This document shows positions 60,046 to 64,000 of a stretch of DNA of 64,000 bases, one piece after another. Source of the DNA: Embleya scabrispora (GTDB lineage: Bacteria > Actinomycetota > Actinomycetes > Streptomycetales > Streptomycetaceae); NCBI RefSeq assembly GCF_002024165.1, contig NZ_MWQN01000001.1, forward strand, positions 5,518,001-5,582,000. Reading direction: 5' to 3'. Position numbers and translations under genes: made by a program. Numbering within the stretch: position 1 is the stretch's first letter; each line of letters opens with the position of its first letter. The notes under the pieces were generated by a model that was given only the letters and a program-made list of their open reading frames with translations, had not been told where the DNA came from and ran no database searches.

Positions 60046-62078
60046 CCGACCGCCTCCTCCGGGGTCCCGGCGGGTGGGTCGGCCGGCTTCGGAGCGGGCC
60101 GCGCCTGCTCCTCGGGATCCGCGGCGCGTACGACCGCCAACACCGCGCCCGCGTCCACCGCTTGGCCCGTGCCGACCGGCAGATGGGACACCACGCCCGG
60201 GTACGGGGCGGTCACCTCGTGCTCCATCTTCATCGCCTCCACGGCCAGCACGAGTTGCCCGGCCGCCACCGGTTGGCCCACGGCGACCGCGACCCGCACC
60301 ACCGTGCCGGGCATCGGCGCGAGTAGCGACCCGGCCGGTTCGGTCTCGGCCGGCGCGGGCTCGGGCAGGCGCGGGAGTTCGGTCAGGACACTCGCCCCGA
60401 GCGGGCTGTCCGCGTACACCGTGTCGCCGACCCGGTGCACGTGGACGGTTCGGCGGACGTTGTCGACGGTCAGGTCGACCCGATCGGCGTGCGCGGCGTG
60501 GATTCGCAGATCCGGCAGGGGTTTTCCGTCGATCGCCACGTGGTCCGGGAGGCGGTAGGACACGGTGGTACGGGTGTCCGGGTCGGATGTGTAGGTCACC
60601 TGCTGGTCGGCGTCGCGGACATTGCGCCAGCCGCTGGGGATGCTCGTCAACACGCGGGCGCCGGAGCGGCGTTCGGCCTGCCCGGCGAGCGCCGCGGCGG
60701 CGGCGTGCACGGGCGTCGCCGAGGGGTCGGCGGCGCACAGGTCGGCGGCGGCGTGCCGATCGAGGAAGCCGGTGTCCACGGCGCCGGCGGTGAACTCGGC
60801 CGAGCGCAGCACGCCGACGAGCAGATCGCGGTTGGTGCGCACGCCGTGCACCCGGGCCCGGGCCAGCGCGCGGGCGAGCCTGCGGCACGCCTCCTCACGG
60901 GTCGGCGCGTACGCGATCACCTTGGCCAGGAGCGCGTCGTAGTGCGCGCCGACCCGACTGCCCGTCACCACCCCGGCGTCCACCCTGATTCCGTCCCGCT
61001 CGGACTCGGCGAGTTCGAAGCGGTGCAGGGTGCCGACCGAGGGGGCGTAGTCCCGGACCGGGTCCTCCGCGTACAGCCGGGCCTCGATCGCGTGCCCGGC
61101 GGAGTGTGCCTGCGCGGGCAGCGCATGGCCCTGGGCCACCTGGAGTTGCAGGCGGACCAGGTCCAGGCCCGTGGTCAGTTCGGTGACCGGGTGCTCGACC
61201 TGGAGGCGGGTGTTCACCTCCAGGAGGTGGAAGGCGCCGGCGCGGTCGAGGACGAACTCGACGGTGCCCGCGCCGACATAGCCGATCGCGCGCCCGGCGG
61301 TCACCGCCGCCGCGCACAACTGGGCGCGCAAGCCGGGGTCGATGCCCGGCGCGGGGCTCTCCTCGATCAGCTTCTGGTGTCGGCGCTGGATCGAGCAGTC
61401 CCGCTCGAACAGGGCGATCACCCGGCCGTGCGTGTCGCCGAAGATCTGGACCTCGATGTGCCGGGGATTCTCGACCAGTTGCTCCAGGAAGACGGTGTCG
61501 TCACCGAACGCGGCGGCGGCCTCGCGACGGGCGGCGGCGACGGCGGCGGGCAGTTCGCCCGGGTCGCGGACCACGCGCATGCCCCGGCCGCCGCCGCCGA
61601 ACGCGGCCTTGACGAGGAGGGGGAAGCCGATGCGGGCGGCCGGTTCGTCCACGGACCCGGGGGTCACGACGCCGCCCGGCAGGACCGGGACGCCGGCGCG
61701 CCCGAGGAGGTCCTTCGCGGCGAGTTTGTCGCCCATCGCGGCGATGGTTTCCGGGGTCGGGCCGACGAAGAGCAGCCCCGCCTCGGCCGTGCGGCGGGCG
61801 AAGTCGGCATTCTCGGACAGGAAGCCGTAGCCGGGGTGGATCGTGTCGGCGCCGGTGGTCCGGGCCGCGTCGATCAGCAGGTCGCCGCGCAGGTAGGTGT
61901 CCGCGGCCGCCGCGCCCGGCAGCCGGACCGCCTCGTCCGCCGCCGCGACGTGCGGGGAGTCGGCGTCCGGATCGGCGTACACGGCCACGGTGTCGATCCC
62001 CATGGCGTGGGCGGTGCGGGCGATCCGGACCGCGATCTCGCCGCGGTTGGCGATCAACAGCCTGCGGATGAGCGGCAT
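60042..62078 (-). CDS. Acyl-CoA carboxylase alpha subunit (biotin carboxylase + BCCP)
   Basis: 678 residues. Biotin carboxylase N-terminus RRLLIANRGEIAVRI, ATP-grasp with AFGGGGRGMRVV and LLEVNTRLQVEHPVTE, then a BT-like linker and a C-terminal biotinyl domain with the target Lys in VEAMKMEH (about residue 620). Length and layout match methylcrotonyl- and geranyl-CoA carboxylases. Works with the beta subunit 82 bases upstream. Stop overlaps the AtuA gene start (ATGA). Confidence 0.92.
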   Translation of the reverse strand: MPLIRRLLIANRGEIAVRIARTAHAMGIDTVAVYADPDADSPHVAAADEAVRLPGAAAADTYLRGDLLIDAARTTGADTIHPGYGFLSENADFARRTAEAGLLFVGPTPETIAAMGDKLAAKDLLGRAGVPVLPGGVVTPGSVDEPAARIGFPLLVKAAFGGGGRGMRVVRDPGELPAAVAAARREAAAAFGDDTVFLEQLVENPRHIEVQIFGDTHGRVIALFERDCSIQRRHQKLIEESPAPGIDPGLRAQLCAAAVTAGRAIGYVGAGTVEFVLDRAGAFHLLEVNTRLQVEHPVTELTTGLDLVRLQLQVAQGHALPAQAHSAGHAIEARLYAEDPVRDYAPSVGTLHRFELAESERDGIRVDAGVVTGSRVGAHYDALLAKVIAYAPTREEACRRLARALARARVHGVRTNRDLLVGVLRSAEFTAGAVDTGFLDRHAAADLCAADPSATPVHAAAAALAGQAERRSGARVLTSIPSGWRNVRDADQQVTYTSDPDTRTTVSYRLPDHVAIDGKPLPDLRIHAAHADRVDLTVDNVRRTVHVHRVGDTVYADSPLGASVLTELPRLPEPAPAETEPAGSLLAPMPGTVVRVAVAVGQPVAAGQLVLAVEAMKMEHEVTAPYPGVVSHLPVGTGQAVDAGAVLAVVRAADPEEQARPAPKPADPPAGTPEEAVG

Positions 62079-62160
62079 ACGATCCCCTCGGTGTGCGGGT
62101 GGCCGGCGGGGGTGGTTGCGGGAGTGGCCGCGCGGGCGCGGACCCCGGCGGAGGTCGGGC

Positions 62161-63759
62161 CTACATGCGGAAGACCCCGTAGCCGGTGGTACCCGCGACC
62201 GGGGCCGAATGTGCGGCGGACAGGGCGATTCCGAGTACCGTGCGGGTGTCGCGGGGGTCGATCACCCCGTCGTCGTAGAGCCGCGCGGTGACGAAGAAGG
62301 CGTGCGACTCGCGTTCGATCTGCGCCTCGATCGCGCCGCGCCGCAGTTCGTCCACGTCCTCGTCGAAGGCGATCCCCCGAGCGGTGGCGGCCTGGCGGCC
62401 GACGATGGACAGCACGCCCGCCAGTTGCGCCGCGCCCATCACCGCGAGTTTGGCGGTCGGCCACGCGAACAGCAGGCGGGGATCGAAGGCACGCCCGGAC
62501 ATCCCGTAGTTGCCCGCGCCGAAGGACGCGCCGATGTTGAGGGTGAGGTGCGGGACGGTGGAGTTGGTCACCGCGTTGATCATCTTGGCGCCGTCCTTGA
62601 CGATGCCGCCCTGTTCGTACGCGGTGCCGACCATGTAGCCCGTGGTGTTCTGGAGGAACAGCAGCGGGGTGTGCGAGCGGTTGGCGAGTTGGATGAACTC
62701 GGCGGCCTTCCGGGACTCCTCGCCGAACAGCACCCCGCGCGCGTTGGCCAGCACCCCGACCGGGAAGCCGTGCACCGACGCCCAGCCGGTGACCAGGGCG
62801 GCGCCGTACTCGGACTTGTACTCGTCGAACCGCGACCCGTCCACCACCCGGGCCAGCACCTCGCGCGGATCGAAGGGGACGCGCAGGTCCGTGGGGACCA
62901 GGCCGAGCACCTCGTCGACGTCGTACAGCGGCTCGTCGGGCGGTCGGCTCGGCCCGGGGCCGTGCTTGCGCCAGTTCAGGTCGGCCACGATGCGCCGCCC
63001 GATCCGCAGGCAGTCGTACTCGTCGGCGGCGTAGTGGTCGGCGAGCCCGGATACCCGCGCGTGCATCGCGGCGCCGCCCAACTCCTCGTCGTCCGCCTCC
63101 TCGCCGGTGGCCATCCGGACCAGCGGCGGGCCGCCGAGGAAGACCTTGGCCCGGCCGGCCACCAGCACCGCGTGGTCGCACAGGCCCGGGATGTACGCGC
63201 CGCCGGCGGTCGAATTGCCGAACACGAGGGCGACGGTGGGGATTCCGAGCGCGGACAGCTCGGTCAGGTCGTGGAAGACCCGGCCACCGGGCACGAACAG
63301 TTCGGCCTGGGTGGGCAGGTCGGCACCCCCCGACTCGACCAGGTTGACCACCGGGAGTCGGTTGCGGCGGGCGATCTCCAGGGCGCGGAGGTTCTTGCGC
63401 AGGGAGTACGGATTGACCGAACCACCGCGCACGGTCGGGTCGTTGGCGATCAGCACACACTCCACGCCGGAGACCGGACCGATACCGGTGACCATGCCGG
63501 CGCCCACGGTGAACTCGGTGCCCCACGCGGCCAGGGAGGACAACTCCAGGAAGGGCGCGTCCCGGTCCAGCAGCAGTTCGATGCGCTGACGGGCGGTCAG
63601 GCGTCCGCGGGCCCGGTGTCGTTCGACGTAACGTTCGCCGCCGCCGGCCCGGGCGAGGTCCAACTGCTCGTGCAGCGCCGCGAGGGCGGCCAGTTGTGCG
63701 GTGCGGTTGGCCCGGTAGGTGTCGGACCGGGGATCGAGACGGGAACGCAGAACGGGCAC
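62161..63759 (-). CDS. Acyl-CoA carboxylase beta subunit (carboxyltransferase)
   Basis: 532 residues of crotonase-fold carboxyltransferase: ARGRLTARQRIELLLD, FGNSTAGGAYIPGLCDHAV, NTTGYMVGTAYEQGGIVKDGAKMI and ITDP-like C-terminus (GVIDPRDTRTVLGIAL). The sequence follows methylcrotonyl/geranyl-CoA carboxylase beta chains more than acetyl/propionyl-CoA ones. First gene of the four-gene operon. The upstream region to 63895 has GTTAAC that could be a -10 element. Confidence 0.92.
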   Translation of the reverse strand: MPVLRSRLDPRSDTYRANRTAQLAALAALHEQLDLARAGGGERYVERHRARGRLTARQRIELLLDRDAPFLELSSLAAWGTEFTVGAGMVTGIGPVSGVECVLIANDPTVRGGSVNPYSLRKNLRALEIARRNRLPVVNLVESGGADLPTQAELFVPGGRVFHDLTELSALGIPTVALVFGNSTAGGAYIPGLCDHAVLVAGRAKVFLGGPPLVRMATGEEADDEELGGAAMHARVSGLADHYAADEYDCLRIGRRIVADLNWRKHGPGPSRPPDEPLYDVDEVLGLVPTDLRVPFDPREVLARVVDGSRFDEYKSEYGAALVTGWASVHGFPVGVLANARGVLFGEESRKAAEFIQLANRSHTPLLFLQNTTGYMVGTAYEQGGIVKDGAKMINAVTNSTVPHLTLNIGASFGAGNYGMSGRAFDPRLLFAWPTAKLAVMGAAQLAGVLSIVGRQAATARGIAFDEDVDELRRGAIEAQIERESHAFFVTARLYDDGVIDPRDTRTVLGIALSAAHSAPVAGTTGYGVFRM

Positions 63760-63895
63760 GACCTCGACTCCTCGCCTGTCGACGCGAAGGCAGCTTCCGG
63801 ATGTTAACGGCCGGTCACTTGGCTATGGAAGGCCCGAGCGGGGCGGGGGAGTCGCGGGCGCCGGCGCTGCCCCCGGGTCGGTCGGCGCACACCGG

Positions 63896-63929
63896 CGCCG
63901 ACGCGACCCCGGGCGGGGCCGCGTCGGCG
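63896..63929 (-). terminator. Terminator hairpin for the gene at the window edge
   Basis: Arms 63896-63910 and 63915-63929 pair at 14 of 15 positions around a GGGC loop. It begins seven bases beyond the stop codon at 63937 read on the minus strand, the right place for a rho-independent-like terminator of that gene. Confidence 0.55.
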
Positions 63930-63936
63930 GCTGGGA

Positions 63937-64000
63937 TCAGCCGTGGTGCCCGTGGTGCCTCGCGTGCGGGTCGGCGGCCTGCTCCGGCGCGTGGGCGTGC
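63937..64000 (-). CDS. Partial gene: histidine-rich C-terminus
   Basis: Read on the minus strand from the window edge, one frame gives 20 residues rich in His, Ala and Gly (ending ARHHGHHG) and a TGA at 63937-63939, followed directly by a terminator hairpin. His-rich tails occur in metal transporters and chaperones, but nothing more can be said from so short a piece. Chance cannot be excluded. Confidence 0.35.
   Translation of the reverse strand, partial: HAHAPEQAADPHARHHGHHG

Noticed and set aside
55441-60558. 1705-codon open frame on the plus strand
   Set aside because: It runs antisense across the esterase, acyl-CoA dehydrogenase and AtuA-like genes and has shadow composition (Gly, Arg, Val, His repeats without motifs).
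1-64000. CRISPR array, prophage or insertion sequence
   Set aside because: No regularly spaced repeats with unique spacers, no transposase or integrase genes, and no terminal inverted repeats were seen. The only dispersed duplicate is the 134-base pair at 22767 and 37967.

Overview
The window reads as chromosomal DNA of a Streptomyces-like actinomycete. GC content is very high, many genes start with GTG, and several lack a leader. Family markers agree: a DUF5753/DUF397 regulator pair, a DUF3516 helicase, PP2C/STAS partner-switching genes and tandem DUF1048 genes after a PadR regulator. The genus cannot be settled from the sequence. I see no rRNA, tRNA, CRISPR array, insertion sequence or prophage. 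Almost all very long alternative frames are antisense shadows of real genes.

Region 1 (0-16.9 kb) starts with an esterase and a Pth2-type peptidyl-tRNA hydrolase. A sensory island follows: a STAS protein, a cobalamin-binding protein with the CarH-type W-x9-EH light-sensing motif translationally coupled to a PAS-GAF-PP2C phosphatase, and a second STAS protein. Next come a phytanoyl-CoA-dioxygenase-like enzyme, a FadR/LldR-type regulator divergent from lutABC (L-lactate oxidation), a cysteine-rich unknown, a two-component system and a StyA-type flavin monooxygenase. Region 2 (17-29.4 kb) holds a DUF3516 RNA helicase, a Ser/Gly/Leu repeat protein, a TetR/DUF2867 divergent pair with two operator-like palindromes, a scar of gene fragments (22.77-24.07 kb), an ammonium transporter with Glu in place of the first twin-His residue, an IclR/luciferase-like pair and a secreted TAP-type hydrolase.

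Region 3 (29.5-41.7 kb) is rich in unusual architectures: an exonuclease-BRCT-BRCT-TerD fusion, a SRPBCC protein, an M50-like membrane protease, a PIN/NYN-like-zinc-FHA protein, PadR plus two DUF1048 genes, and a helix-turn-helix regulator followed by a compact cassette of three small genes, one of only 40 codons. The 3' end of the last cassette gene is duplicated in inverted orientation at 22.8 kb (130 of 134 bases identical by eye). A DUF5753/DUF397 pair and several small unknowns follow.

Region 4 (41.8-64 kb) is mostly metabolism and transport: valS, a broken lipocalin-like gene, an iron-boxed heme uptake operon (hmuTUV), an esterase, a FAD monooxygenase divergent from its likely TetR regulator, an APC permease, an LURP-one/scramblase-like protein, an acyl-CoA synthetase and a membrane-anchored esterase. 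A minus-strand operon completes it: acyl-CoA carboxylase beta and alpha, an AtuA-like protein and an acyl-CoA dehydrogenase, the set expected for branched acyl-CoA or acyclic terpenoid breakdown. The last bases hold the His-rich C-terminus of a gene running off the window.
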